NCBI RefSeq assembly: GCF_026183695.1
Contig: NZ_JAPFRD010000011.1
Coordinates: 1 to 64,000, forward strand
DNA: 64,000 nucleotides
Reading direction: 5' to 3'
From: Alteromonas aquimaris
GTDB lineage: Bacteria > Pseudomonadota > Gammaproteobacteria > Enterobacterales > Alteromonadaceae
The position numbers were made by a program, and so were the translations under genes. The notes beneath the pieces are model-generated. The model was given only the letters and a program-made list of their open reading frames with translations. It was not told the origin of the DNA and made no database searches. Below, in pieces: positions 55,657 through 64,000 of the stretch (the stretch's first letter is position 1; every line of letters starts with the position of its first letter).

Positions 55657-55677
55657 GAGCTGACAGTATGTCAGCTC
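55657..55677 (+). other. Intercistronic hairpin between atpA and atpG
   Basis: Perfect 9-bp stem GAGCTGACA/TGTCAGCTC with a 3-base loop in the 54-bp atpA-atpG gap, no U-tract. Probably an mRNA processing or stability element rather than a terminator, since atpG must be co-expressed. Confidence 0.55.
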
Positions 55678-55703
55678 ATCGTTGAGTAATCGGAGAAATA
55701 GTC

Positions 55704-56564
55704 ATGGCAAGCGGTAAAGAGATTAAAGGTAAGATTGGGAGTATTAAAAATACTCAAAAAATTACCAGCGCAATGGAAATGGTTGCTGCGTCAAAAATGA
55801 AAAAGGCGCAGGAACGTATGGCCCTAGGTCGTCCATATGCGGAAAACATGCTTAAAGTGATTGGTCACATCGCCAACGGTAACCTTGAATATCGCCATCC
55901 TTATTTGGAAGAGCGCGAGGTTAAGCGTGTTGGATTTATTGTGATTTCGACTGACCGAGGTTTGTGTGGTGGCTTGAACACCAACGAATTCAAACTGGTC
56001 GCGCAACAAATTAAACAGTGGCGCGAAAAGGATGTAGAAGTTGATTTCGCAGCGTTAGGGTCAAAAGCCTGCTCGTTCTTTAACCGTTTTGGTGGCAAAT
56101 TATTAGCCGCTGAATCAGGTTTAGGTGATAAGCCTAAAGTAAGCGACATAGTAGGCGTAGTACGTGTGATGTTAAATGCGTACGACGAAGGTAAATTAGA
56201 TCGCGTATATCTGGTCTACAATAACTTTGTTAATACCATGACGCAAAAACCAGTGATGAACCAATTACTGCCTTTGCCTAAGTCAGATGACAAAGAATAT
56301 AAGCATCGCTGGGACTACATTTACGAACCGGATCCAAAAGAAATATTGGAATCATTAATGGTTCGTTATATCGAGTCTCAAGTGTATCAGGGTGTAGTGG
56401 AAAACGCTGCATCAGAGCAGGCGGCCCGAATGGTAGCGATGAAAGCCGCTACTGATAATGCCGGTAACTTAATTGATGACCTGCAATTGATATACAACAA
56501 GGCACGTCAGGCCGCAATCACACAAGAAATCAGTGAGATTGTGAGCGGCGCGGCAGCGGTGTAG
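55704..56564 (+). CDS. atpG: F1 ATP synthase subunit gamma
   Basis: 286-aa central rotor shaft. N-terminal helix [28 protein letters not shown], middle [17 protein letters not shown]-terminal [41 protein letters not shown]; both long helices form the coiled coil. CGGAGAAAT precedes the ATG. Confidence 0.98.
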   Translation: MASGKEIKGKIGSIKNTQKITSAMEMVAASKMKKAQERMALGRPYAENMLKVIGHIANGNLEYRHPYLEEREVKRVGFIVISTDRGLCGGLNTNEFKLVAQQIKQWREKDVEVDFAALGSKACSFFNRFGGKLLAAESGLGDKPKVSDIVGVVRVMLNAYDEGKLDRVYLVYNNFVNTMTQKPVMNQLLPLPKSDDKEYKHRWDYIYEPDPKEILESLMVRYIESQVYQGVVENAASEQAARMVAMKAATDNAGNLIDDLQLIYNKARQAAITQEISEIVSGAAAV

Positions 56565-56585
56565 GCAAAGGTTTATAAAAGATAA

Positions 56586-57986
<1,401 letters not shown>

Positions 57987-57991
57987 TGTAG

Positions 57992-58007
57992 ACCGGCTGC
58001 GGCCGGT
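57992..58007 (+). other. Intercistronic hairpin between atpD and atpC
   Basis: Stem ACCGGC/GCCGGT with loop TGCG, followed by TTTAAC. It is weak as a terminator and may attenuate or protect the mRNA before atpC, which is needed in one copy per complex. Confidence 0.5.
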
Positions 58008-58045
58008 TTAACTTATTTTTGCTGGGCACCTATTCGGAGGTTTAA

Positions 58046-58462
58046 ATGGCAGCTATGACAGTACATCTGGATGTAGTAAGCGCAGAAGAAGCAATTTTTT
58101 CGGGTCGCGTTGAAACTATACAGGTGACCGGAAGCGAAGGTGAGCTAGGTATTTATCCTGGTCACGCGCCTCTGATCACTCCAATTAAGCCTGGTATGGT
58201 GCGTTTGGTTAAGCAGCATGGTGAGGAAGAAGTAATCTACGTGGCGGGTGGAATTTTAGAAGTTCAACCTGGTAACGTAACCGTTCTTGCAGATACCGCT
58301 GTTCGTGCAGAAGATTTGGATGAACAGTCCGCTGAAGAAGCTAAGCGCCGTGCTGAAGAGCACATCAGTAATCCAGGTGCTGACTTCAATTATGCAGAAG
58401 CGGCTCAAGAGTTAGCTGAAGCGATCGCTCAGTTACGCTTGATTCAAAAATTGCGTAAGTAA
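58046..58462 (+). CDS. atpC: F1 ATP synthase subunit epsilon
   Basis: 138-aa rotor subunit and intrinsic inhibitor. N-terminal beta sandwich ([51 protein letters not shown]) and two C-terminal helices ([13 protein letters not shown]..., [19 protein letters not shown]). Last gene of the operon, followed by a strong terminator. GGAGG lies upstream of the ATG. Confidence 0.97.
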   Translation: MAAMTVHLDVVSAEEAIFSGRVETIQVTGSEGELGIYPGHAPLITPIKPGMVRLVKQHGEEEVIYVAGGILEVQPGNVTVLADTAVRAEDLDEQSAEEAKRRAEEHISNPGADFNYAEAAQELAEAIAQLRLIQKLRK

Positions 58463-58485
58463 GGTTAGATTAAAACTTTAAAAAA

Positions 58486-58510
58486 CCCGGTGAACTCACC
58501 GGGTTTTTTT
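58486..58510 (+). terminator. atp operon terminator
   Basis: Stem CCCGGTG/CACCGGG with loop AACT followed by T7, 23 bases after atpC. An A-tract on the other side could also make it work in reverse. Confidence 0.93.
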
Positions 58511-58570
58511 ATGGTGAACTTTCAGTAATCGGTATAAGGTTATAGTTGACTTAACGAACAAGGATGAGTC

Positions 58571-58990
58571 ATGAAAGATCGCCCCCATCAAGCAAAATGT
58601 CTGTGTGAATCAGTCACACTTTCCATCGCAGAGTCCATCTCCGAATTACATGTATGCCACTGTTCAATGTGCCGACAGTGGGGAGGAGGGCCTATGATTG
58701 TCGCCAGTTGCGGTACCGACGTCACGTTTGAGGGAAAACAAAATATTGAAAGGTATCACTCGTCAGAGTGGGCAGAACGTGGTTTTTGTAAACGCTGTGG
58801 TACCCATTTGTTTTATCATTATCTGGAATCTGGTAATTACTTTGTCCCAGCGGGGCTAATGAAATTGCCTGAGAGCGTGCACATGGCATCGCAGATTTTC
58901 ATTGACGAAAAGCCTCATTATTATGAATTTTCTAACGCTACAACGAATATGACCGGCGCTGAGGTAATGGCCAAGTATTCTGACTCCTAG
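58571..58990 (+). CDS. GFA family zinc-binding protein
   Basis: 139-aa protein of the GFA/CENP-V fold. Zinc-ligand cysteines appear in AKCLCESV, HVCHCSMCRQWGGG and FCKRCGTHLFYH. Despite the name (glutathione-dependent formaldehyde-activating), the function of most members is unproven. AAGGATGAG precedes the ATG. It is followed 19 bases later by a VOC protein on the same strand, probably in the same transcript. Confidence 0.85.
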   Translation: MKDRPHQAKCLCESVTLSIAESISELHVCHCSMCRQWGGGPMIVASCGTDVTFEGKQNIERYHSSEWAERGFCKRCGTHLFYHYLESGNYFVPAGLMKLPESVHMASQIFIDEKPHYYEFSNATTNMTGAEVMAKYSDS

Positions 58991-59009
58991 TCAGAAGAGG
59001 AGCAAGCCA

Positions 59010-59363
59010 ATGCCTAACAATTTGTCAGTAAACTACCTGGAAATACCCAGTCAAAATATTCCGCTTACCAAAACATTTTTTAAAAACGTGTTTAACTGGT
59101 CCTTCACTGATTACGGCGAAGATTATGTCGCTTTTTCTACGCCTGAAATAGAAGGCGGCTTCTATGCAAGTAGTGAGGCATCCCGTGTGAACAAAGGAGC
59201 AGCACTGATTGTTTTTTATAGCGATAATCTTGCACAGACGCAATCATTAATAGAAAACGCAAACGGTATCATCGTTAAACCAATTTTTTCATTCCCAGGT
59301 GGTAGGCGTTTTCACTTTATTGAGCCTGGGGGGAGCGAATTCGCTGTATGGTCAGATAAATAG
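59010..59363 (+). CDS. VOC family (glyoxalase/bleomycin-resistance fold) protein
   Basis: 117-aa protein with the paired beta-alpha-beta-beta-beta pattern: VNYLEIPSQNIPLTKTFFKNVFNWSFTDYGEDYVAFSTPEIEGGF in the first half, and FYSDNLAQTQSLIENANGIIV, PGGRRFHFIEPGGSEFAVWS in the second. Similar small proteins are annotated as lyases; substrate unknown. Ribosome site AGAGGAG. It abuts convergent tapT with no gap between the stop codons. Confidence 0.82.
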   Translation: MPNNLSVNYLEIPSQNIPLTKTFFKNVFNWSFTDYGEDYVAFSTPEIEGGFYASSEASRVNKGAALIVFYSDNLAQTQSLIENANGIIVKPIFSFPGGRRFHFIEPGGSEFAVWSDK

Positions 59364-59945
59364 TTATTTGCGCCGATGAGCTAGGGGGGAACGCCATTTT
59401 TGCTGAAAGGCTGCTTGCAGTTTAATCAGGGGGGTCGTATCTGCACTAAAGAGGGTTGTGACAGTATGACTAACCGCCTCCAGGGTTGAAAGACTGTTTT
59501 GCATTTTCACATGGCGGATTTCGTAATCACTTTTCGGCGCGTTATTTAAGTGGAACTGGGGTAGCGCGTGCAACCACGAATTAGCCTTCCAGATTGCATA
59601 TGCTTGGCGCCAACTGCCATCAATAAAGATAAGTTGTTTAAAGGCAGGCTTCACAGTGCTATTGGCATAGTTTTCCAGAGCAACACTGTTTGCAGTGGGA
59701 TAAACTACAGCACAGGCGTTCGGCATTATTTCAGCGCTTAAACCAAGAAAATCTTCAGTCGTTTTACCTTTGATAATGCGCGTTTCTGGAATCGCGAGTT
59801 TCAGTAGTCTCACCGTGTTTTTAGCGTGCGATGCTTCATTACTATGCTGGAGTATTATAAGCGAAACGGGACATGATACAGGCGCTATGTATTTACATAA
59901 GCAAGTAGATGCTGGGTAATGGCAGTGAGAACAATAAGGTCGCAT
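59364..59945 (-). CDS. tapT: DTW-domain tRNA-uridine aminocarboxypropyltransferase
   Basis: 193-aa SPOUT-related enzyme. N-terminal zinc module RPYCSHCHYPASTCLCKYI, then LIILQHSNEASHAKNTVRLL and the family signature, here IFIDGSWRQAYAIWKANSWL (D-x-x-W form of DTW). Late conserved LSTLEAVSHT. The family transfers the aminocarboxypropyl group of SAM to tRNA uridine (acp3U47 for E. coli TapT). The target site of this short subgroup is not certain. ATG at 59945 is preferred to a GTG four codons earlier; neither has a strong ribosome site. Confidence 0.82.
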   Translation of the reverse strand: MRPYCSHCHYPASTCLCKYIAPVSCPVSLIILQHSNEASHAKNTVRLLKLAIPETRIIKGKTTEDFLGLSAEIMPNACAVVYPTANSVALENYANSTVKPAFKQLIFIDGSWRQAYAIWKANSWLHALPQFHLNNAPKSDYEIRHVKMQNSLSTLEAVSHTVTTLFSADTTPLIKLQAAFQQKWRSPLAHRRK

Positions 59946-59972
59946 AGTAATGACCACTGAGCTTCTAAAAAT

Positions 59973-60314
59973 ATGTCGGATCAGAGAAAGCTACAAATTT
60001 ACCATACAATTAAGCTTGTTCCTGAAGGAAAAGTGGCAAGCTATGCACAAATAGCTGATTTGGCCGGCTTACCTCGCAGAGCCAGACTGGTAGGCTATTA
60101 TCTCAAACAACTCGAGTCGACAAACACCATCCCGTGGCATAGGGTAATAAAATCTAATGGTGAAATTGCCTTTCCAAACGACTCTGAGATGGCTAAAAAG
60201 CAGTGCCAGTATTTATTATCAGAGGGGGTCTCAGTTACAAATTTTCGTATCAATATGAAAAAATATCAGTGGATGCCAGAAATTGTCGATATACTATATA
60301 ACTTAAAATTTTAA
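59973..60314 (+). CDS. atl: Alkyltransferase-like protein (ATL, YbaZ/MGMT fold)
   Basis: 113-aa protein related to the DNA-binding half of O6-alkylguanine-DNA alkyltransferase. The helix-turn-helix (VPEGKVASYAQIADLAGLPRRARLVGYYL) with the arginine finger is intact. The active-site motif is IPWHRVI: the acceptor cysteine of PCHRV is tryptophan, as in true ATLs. Such proteins flip out O6-alkylguanines and hand them to nucleotide excision repair rather than repairing them directly. It is divergent from tapT with a 27-bp gap. Confidence 0.88.
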   Translation: MSDQRKLQIYHTIKLVPEGKVASYAQIADLAGLPRRARLVGYYLKQLESTNTIPWHRVIKSNGEIAFPNDSEMAKKQCQYLLSEGVSVTNFRINMKKYQWMPEIVDILYNLKF

Positions 60315-60382
60315 AGACTTGTTACTACGAGCAAAGTTAGGTAACGTCTACTTTCTAAAATTAGTACTTTAGTATAAAGCTT

Positions 60383-61612
60383 ATGTCTGATAACACACTC
60401 ACAAAAATAAAAATTAATGAGCTCAAGCCTGGAATGTATGTGCATCATATAGATGAACAGTCGGGGAAGGTGCAAATCAAAAGTAAGGGACGTGTTACCA
60501 GCCAAGCAATAGTGGATAGTTTGAAAAAAAGGGGTGTAAAAACCTTAACCATTGATGAATCAAAAAACTTTACTGCTGAAGGCGAAATTTCTTCTTTAGA
60601 AAACAATGATGCAGCTTCTAATTCTACTTTAGAGCAATCAGCTGTGGCGAAAAAGGAAGGTGAAGAGCGCGTAAGTTTTAATAAAGAGTTGTTACGAGCA
60701 GAGCGACTTCACAAACGCGGTAAGGCAATTCAGAAACAATTGCTTAATGCGGTGAAGAAAGGATTGCCTTTTGATGATAAAATTCCGCGTGAGTTCAGTC
60801 AGAATCTAGTGTCTTCCATTGACCGCAATCCTGATGCATTAATTTGTCTAACCAAAATCCGGGAAAAAGACGATTATTTACTAGAGCATTCTTTAAATGT
60901 GGCTATTTTATTGGCCAATTTTGGACGCTATCTTGAAATGAGCGATCAGGAAGTAGAGGATTTAGCTTACGCCGGCTTTTTGCATGATATCGGTAAGATC
61001 AAAATACCCGATAGTATTCTTCACAAACCTGGTAGATTAGACGAGATGGAAATGAACGTGATGAAAGATCATGTTTATTATGGCGTAAAAGTATTAGAAG
61101 AAATGAGTATAGCTTCGCATTTAGTGCAAGCGGTGAGTGAACATCATGAACGACTCGATGGATACGGTTATCCTAATGGCGCCCGCGAAGAAGAAATTAG
61201 CCAAGCTGGCCGTATGCTAGCCATTGCCGATATGTATGACGCCTTAACGGCAGACCGCTGTTATAAGGCAGGAATGCCTAGTCAAAAAGCGTTACAGATT
61301 CTGCTCTCAGACACCCCCCATAAACTGGATGCAAAGTTGGTTCATTTGTTTATTAAATGTATGGGAATATATCCTGTCGGCAGTCTGGTTAAACTGGATA
61401 ACGAGCGTCTGGCTATGGTAGTAGAACAAACTGACTCTGCCACAGCCCCGAAGGTGAAGGTGTTTTATTCGTTACGAGGTAATCACTTTCTGGAACCCAA
61501 GGATATCGATTTAAATGCATCTTCAGTGACTGCGAAGATAGAGAAACCCGTACTGGCTAGTGATTACAATATTAATTTCAATTCGTTTTTCGAAAAATCA
61601 ATTTCTATTTAA
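60383..61612 (+). CDS. HD-GYP domain cyclic-di-GMP phosphodiesterase with DUF3391
   Basis: 409-aa cytoplasmic protein. N-terminal DUF3391 (residues about 7-130, KIKINELKPGMYVHHID, KGRVTSQAIVDSLKKRGVKTLTID). HD-GYP domain from about 165 to 330: EHSLNVAILLANFG, GFLHDIGKIKIPDSILHKPGRL, HVYYGVKVLEE, EHHERLDGYGYPNG and IADMYDALTADR. All metal-ligand histidines and aspartates and the GYP triplet are present, so c-di-GMP hydrolysis is likely. That would favour motility over biofilm; the output is inferred. Confidence 0.9.
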   Translation: MSDNTLTKIKINELKPGMYVHHIDEQSGKVQIKSKGRVTSQAIVDSLKKRGVKTLTIDESKNFTAEGEISSLENNDAASNSTLEQSAVAKKEGEERVSFNKELLRAERLHKRGKAIQKQLLNAVKKGLPFDDKIPREFSQNLVSSIDRNPDALICLTKIREKDDYLLEHSLNVAILLANFGRYLEMSDQEVEDLAYAGFLHDIGKIKIPDSILHKPGRLDEMEMNVMKDHVYYGVKVLEEMSIASHLVQAVSEHHERLDGYGYPNGAREEEISQAGRMLAIADMYDALTADRCYKAGMPSQKALQILLSDTPHKLDAKLVHLFIKCMGIYPVGSLVKLDNERLAMVVEQTDSATAPKVKVFYSLRGNHFLEPKDIDLNASSVTAKIEKPVLASDYNINFNSFFEKSISI

Positions 61613-61802
61613 GTACAAGATATCGTTTTCCGCTTAGTCGTTTCTTTAAGACATAAGGGGGAATAAGTTAGCTTGTGCTAGCTCTTCCCTACACACCATA
61701 ATCATGAACCTATTCTGCATTCCCTTACGTATGAAACCGCAATAGTACATAGAATCTTTCGGTACGATGTGTGTGTTAGATTTCAATAAGGATGAGTTAA
61801 AT

Positions 61803-62441
61803 ATGAAAAAAGCAGTCATAGTAGCAATAATGAGCATAGCGGTAGTAGTTGCAGGATGTGCAAACGACCCTTCTAATACCCAAAAAGGTGCAGCGATTGG
61901 GGCAGTGGTAGGGGCCTTGTTAGGTAAAGCCACTGGCGATCACGACAAAAGTCGTTACGCATGGGGTGCAGCCGTTGGAGCCATTGCAGGAGGCGCAATA
62001 GGCAAGTACATGGATAAGCAAGAACAGGAATTACGCGAAGAGCTAGCTGATACCGGGGTGGATGTAGTTCGCGATGGTGACAATCTGCGCCTGATTATGC
62101 CTGGTGATATTACTTTTGCTACTGATAGTGCGTCAATCAGCCCTAACTTTAATCCCGTTTTAAATGATGTAGCCAAAGTGGTCAATAATTATGAGAAAAC
62201 CGTTCTGATGATCAAAGGGCACACGGACGACACCGGCAGCGACCAATATAATCAAGGGTTATCCGAACGTCGGGCAGAAGCGGTCAAATCACAATTAACT
62301 TCTTATAATGTTAACCCCACCCGTATAACCACCGTTGGTCTGGGCGAGTATAAGCCTAAAGTACCCAATGACAGTGCCGCCAACAGACAGATGAACCGTC
62401 GCGTAGAGCTGGAAATTCGCCCACTTCGCGAAGGCGTTTAA
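61803..62441 (+). CDS. OmpA-family lipoprotein with glycine zipper
   Basis: 212-aa outer-membrane lipoprotein. Lipobox VVAGC (cysteine near residue 19), glycine-zipper segment (KGAAIGAVVGALLGKATG and AWGAAVGAIAGGAIGKYMD), then a C-terminal OmpA peptidoglycan-binding domain (ITFATDSASISPNFNPVLNDVAKVV, IKGHTDDTGSDQYNQGLSERRAEAVKSQL, NRQMNRRVELEI). This resembles the YiaD type, linking outer membrane and cell wall. The ATG at 61803 has AAGGATGAG upstream; a longer frame lacks the signal peptide. Confidence 0.9.
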   Translation: MKKAVIVAIMSIAVVVAGCANDPSNTQKGAAIGAVVGALLGKATGDHDKSRYAWGAAVGAIAGGAIGKYMDKQEQELREELADTGVDVVRDGDNLRLIMPGDITFATDSASISPNFNPVLNDVAKVVNNYEKTVLMIKGHTDDTGSDQYNQGLSERRAEAVKSQLTSYNVNPTRITTVGLGEYKPKVPNDSAANRQMNRRVELEIRPLREGV

Positions 62442-62768
62442 TTTAATCCACTCCGGGGGCCCCGGAGTGGATCCCTTATACGACTCATTAGTTTGCGATA
62501 GCCAGTCTGTCGCAGTCTTTACTGTCCTTTCGGTGAACGGACTAGTGGAGAACCCCGCCAGTTAACGATGATTTTCCTATAATTAAGTAGATTTTTGAAC
62601 ACAGCGAAGCTTGGTTAAATTACTGTCCGATAACAGTGTTAAAATGCTTACGCAGTTCAATGAATATTTAAATGTCCCCTACAATCCATTGAGCATTCTG
62701 TAATTTAAGCTATACCTCTTATAACCCGTTTATTTTTTACACTCGTGCACCCTTCTAAGGTATCGACA
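62442..62768. other. Spacer after the OmpA-like gene, with near-perfect hairpin
   Basis: 327 bp without a gene. At 62446-62472 an 11-bp or longer GC-rich inverted repeat (ATCCACTCCGG/CCGGAGTGGAT) directly follows the OmpA-like stop. It has no U-tract, so it may be a mRNA 3'-end stabiliser or weak terminator. The remaining sequence shows no recognisable element. Confidence 0.5.
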
Positions 62769-63479
62769 ATGAATACCAAAGATATTCAACAAGCATTGTA
62801 TGACCGAGGTTTTGACCCCGGCCCAATAGATGGTTTTCCCGGTCGGCTGACTACGAATGCGATTAAGCAATTTCAGCGGGCTAATGACCTGAAAGCAGAC
62901 GGCCTGGTAGGACCGAAAACCCTGGCCAAATTATTTCCTCAAATGTCGACAATTGCTCAAGATGAGACAAGCCTTCCGCTTTCGCTACCCTGGCTGGAAA
63001 TAGCTATGAACCTTCTGGATGTGAAGGAAGTGGTGGGGCAGGGTTCTAACCCGTTAATTATCGATTGGGCAGCCAAGTTAGGCCTCTCTGATTACCACGA
63101 CGATGATATTCCATGGTGCGGATTATTTGTTGCCCATTGCATCAGTACGCAACTTTGCGAAGAGTCTATTCCGAATAACCCGTTACTAGCGAGAAACTGG
63201 CGAAAATTTGGAAAGCAAACCACACCAGGGTTAGGTGCGGTGTTAGTGTTCTGGCGCGAATCGAAGGAAAGTTATAAGGGACACGTAGGACTATATTGGG
63301 CAGAAGATGATACGGCCTATCACGTTATAGGCGGCAATCAGTCCAACGCTGTTACTGTCACGCGAATTGCAAAAGATAGACTATTAGAAGCAAGATGGCC
63401 TCACACTGGACTCGATGAACATCCAATCATCCGCATGGCTACCAATAAAGGGTATTTGTTGTCTACGAATGAGGTTTGA
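62769..63479 (+). CDS. Peptidoglycan-binding protein with TIGR02594-type amidase domain
   Basis: 236-aa protein with no signal peptide. A PG_binding_1 module (residues about 2-60, IQQALYDRGFDPGPIDGFPGRLTTNAIKQFQRANDLKADGLVGPKTLAKLF) is joined to a CHAP/NlpC-like hydrolase domain: PWCGLFVAHCIS with the likely catalytic cysteine, GAVLVFWRE, KGHVGLYWAED with the histidine, and VIGGNQSNAV. Similar two-domain proteins occur as phage endolysins and as interbacterial or self cell-wall hydrolases. Export route unknown. ATG at 62769 is chosen for the TAAGG upstream; a GTG at 62745 is unsupported. No phage genes are visible nearby. Confidence 0.8.
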   Translation: MNTKDIQQALYDRGFDPGPIDGFPGRLTTNAIKQFQRANDLKADGLVGPKTLAKLFPQMSTIAQDETSLPLSLPWLEIAMNLLDVKEVVGQGSNPLIIDWAAKLGLSDYHDDDIPWCGLFVAHCISTQLCEESIPNNPLLARNWRKFGKQTTPGLGAVLVFWRESKESYKGHVGLYWAEDDTAYHVIGGNQSNAVTVTRIAKDRLLEARWPHTGLDEHPIIRMATNKGYLLSTNEV

Positions 63480-63618
63480 GGAAGGAACCACTAGATTACT
63501 AAGAAAAATATTTGTTGAAAACCTGTGATGAAGTTCGTAGATAAGTAACAGATACGAATAGTAATTTACACGTGCAGAAACTTGCATTATGTACAACTCT
63601 ACATTGGTGTTTTCAGAT

Positions 63619-63644
63619 ATATTAATCTAGGGAGAGATTAATAT
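63619..63644. other. Perfect AT-rich inverted repeat
   Basis: Ten-bp arms ATATTAATCT/AGATTAATAT around a 6-base AGGGAG loop, in the 276-bp gap between the hydrolase gene and the partial gene at the edge. It could be an operator or an RNA hairpin; no known binding site is recognised. Confidence 0.4.
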
Positions 63645-63755
63645 AGGTGCGTTCTGCAGTTGGTTAAAGTAACGCTCAATTTCAAAGGTTTTGCATTCAT
63701 CGACAAAATTGTTTAATAATGCTTCGAATTTAAAGATTATAAAAAATTAACTAAA

Positions 63756-64000
63756 ATGGAATTAGTTTTACTAAACAACAGTAGACGACGAGATCACGAA
63801 TCATTATTTGGTAATGGTGCGTTTTACGATCTAGATGTAATAGGGGGTCAGAGTAAGTATTTGACTGAAATTTCATATGGTCAAATTTGTGTAGTAGCCC
63901 ATTTTAAGGATATCAGGACAAAAAATGTAGTTGTATTTAGTTGGTATAAATTTGAGTCTATAAAATATTTGATAGATGATAAAAATACTAAAGTCAGAGC
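63756..64000 (+). CDS. Partial protein of unknown function at the right edge
   Basis: An open frame of 81 full codons begins at ATG 63756 and runs off the window without a stop: MELVLLNNSRRRDHESLFGN at the start and KYLIDDKNTKVR at the end. Codon use is AT-rich compared with the rest of the window, and no family is recognised. No clear ribosome site is seen (AAAAAATTAACTAAA upstream), so the start is uncertain. AT-richness and lack of homology by eye are consistent with recent acquisition. Confidence 0.5.
   Translation, partial: MELVLLNNSRRRDHESLFGNGAFYDLDVIGGQSKYLTEISYGQICVVAHFKDIRTKNVVVFSWYKFESIKYLIDDKNTKVR

Overview
The window is a roughly 64 kb piece of a gammaproteobacterial chromosome that spans the replication origin. 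The gene order (yrdA-aroE-hemF-tsaC-smg-dprA-def-fmt-rsmB-trkA, polA-spf-engB, gyrB-recF-dnaN-dnaA/rpmH-rnpA-yidD-yidC-mnmE-mioC, mnmG-rsmG-parAB-atp) and the protein sequences point to a marine member of the Alteromonadales, most likely family Alteromonadaceae. The genus cannot be fixed from sequence alone. No transposase, integrase, CRISPR array or tRNA gene was found.

Layout. (1) 1-300: the promoter and leader of an rRNA operon on the minus strand; the 16S gene lies beyond the left edge. (2) 0.4-14 kb: a housekeeping block (YrdA, AroE, a truncated hemoglobin, HemF, TsaC, a zinc-finger protein, Smg, DprA, a LysM protein, Def, Fmt, RsmB, TrkA, TrkH, ElbB). (3) 14-22 kb: polA, a short Spot 42 RNA, a long spacer with orphan terminators, engB, cytochrome c4, a well-defined but unnamed small RNA locus, a methyltransferase, yihI and tag. 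(4) 22-32 kb: glyQS, a lipoprotein and a large secreted pullulanase that share a small beta domain, and an orphan GAF histidine kinase. (5) 32.5-38.7 kb: dnaA-dnaN-recF-gyrB on the minus strand, with two parS sites inside recF. (6) 39-46.5 kb: rpmH-rnpA-yidD-yidC, yajQ, mnmE-mioC-dnaT-dnaC and a DUF4097 protein. (7) 46.47-46.97 kb: oriC, with 15 GATC sites, several DnaA boxes and an AT-rich unwinding region next to mnmG. (8) 47-58.5 kb: mnmG-rsmG, parA-parB and the complete atpIBEFHAGDC operon. (9) 58.5-64 kb: accessory genes (GFA, VOC, DTW tRNA modification, ATL, HD-GYP, OmpA-like lipoprotein, a peptidoglycan-targeted hydrolase) and an AT-rich partial gene running off the right edge.

How it works together. 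The window holds most of the initiation and segregation machinery: the initiator DnaA, sliding clamp, gyrase B, RecF, the DnaT/DnaC primosome proteins, oriC, the ParAB/parS partition system, and the polA repair polymerase, whose upstream region carries two DnaA boxes. The rest is translation (rRNA promoter, GlyRS, Def, Fmt, tRNA and rRNA modification, ribosome assembly GTPases), membrane insertion (YidC/YidD), energy (F1Fo ATP synthase, cytochrome c4) and potassium uptake.

No wholly new multi-gene system is evident. The best leads are the unassigned small RNA at about 19.59-19.85 kb, the orphan terminators of the polA-engB spacer, the dnaT-dnaC pair beside oriC, the second DnaA-box/GATC cluster upstream of dnaA, the parS pair inside recF, and the globin gene wedged between aroE and hemF.
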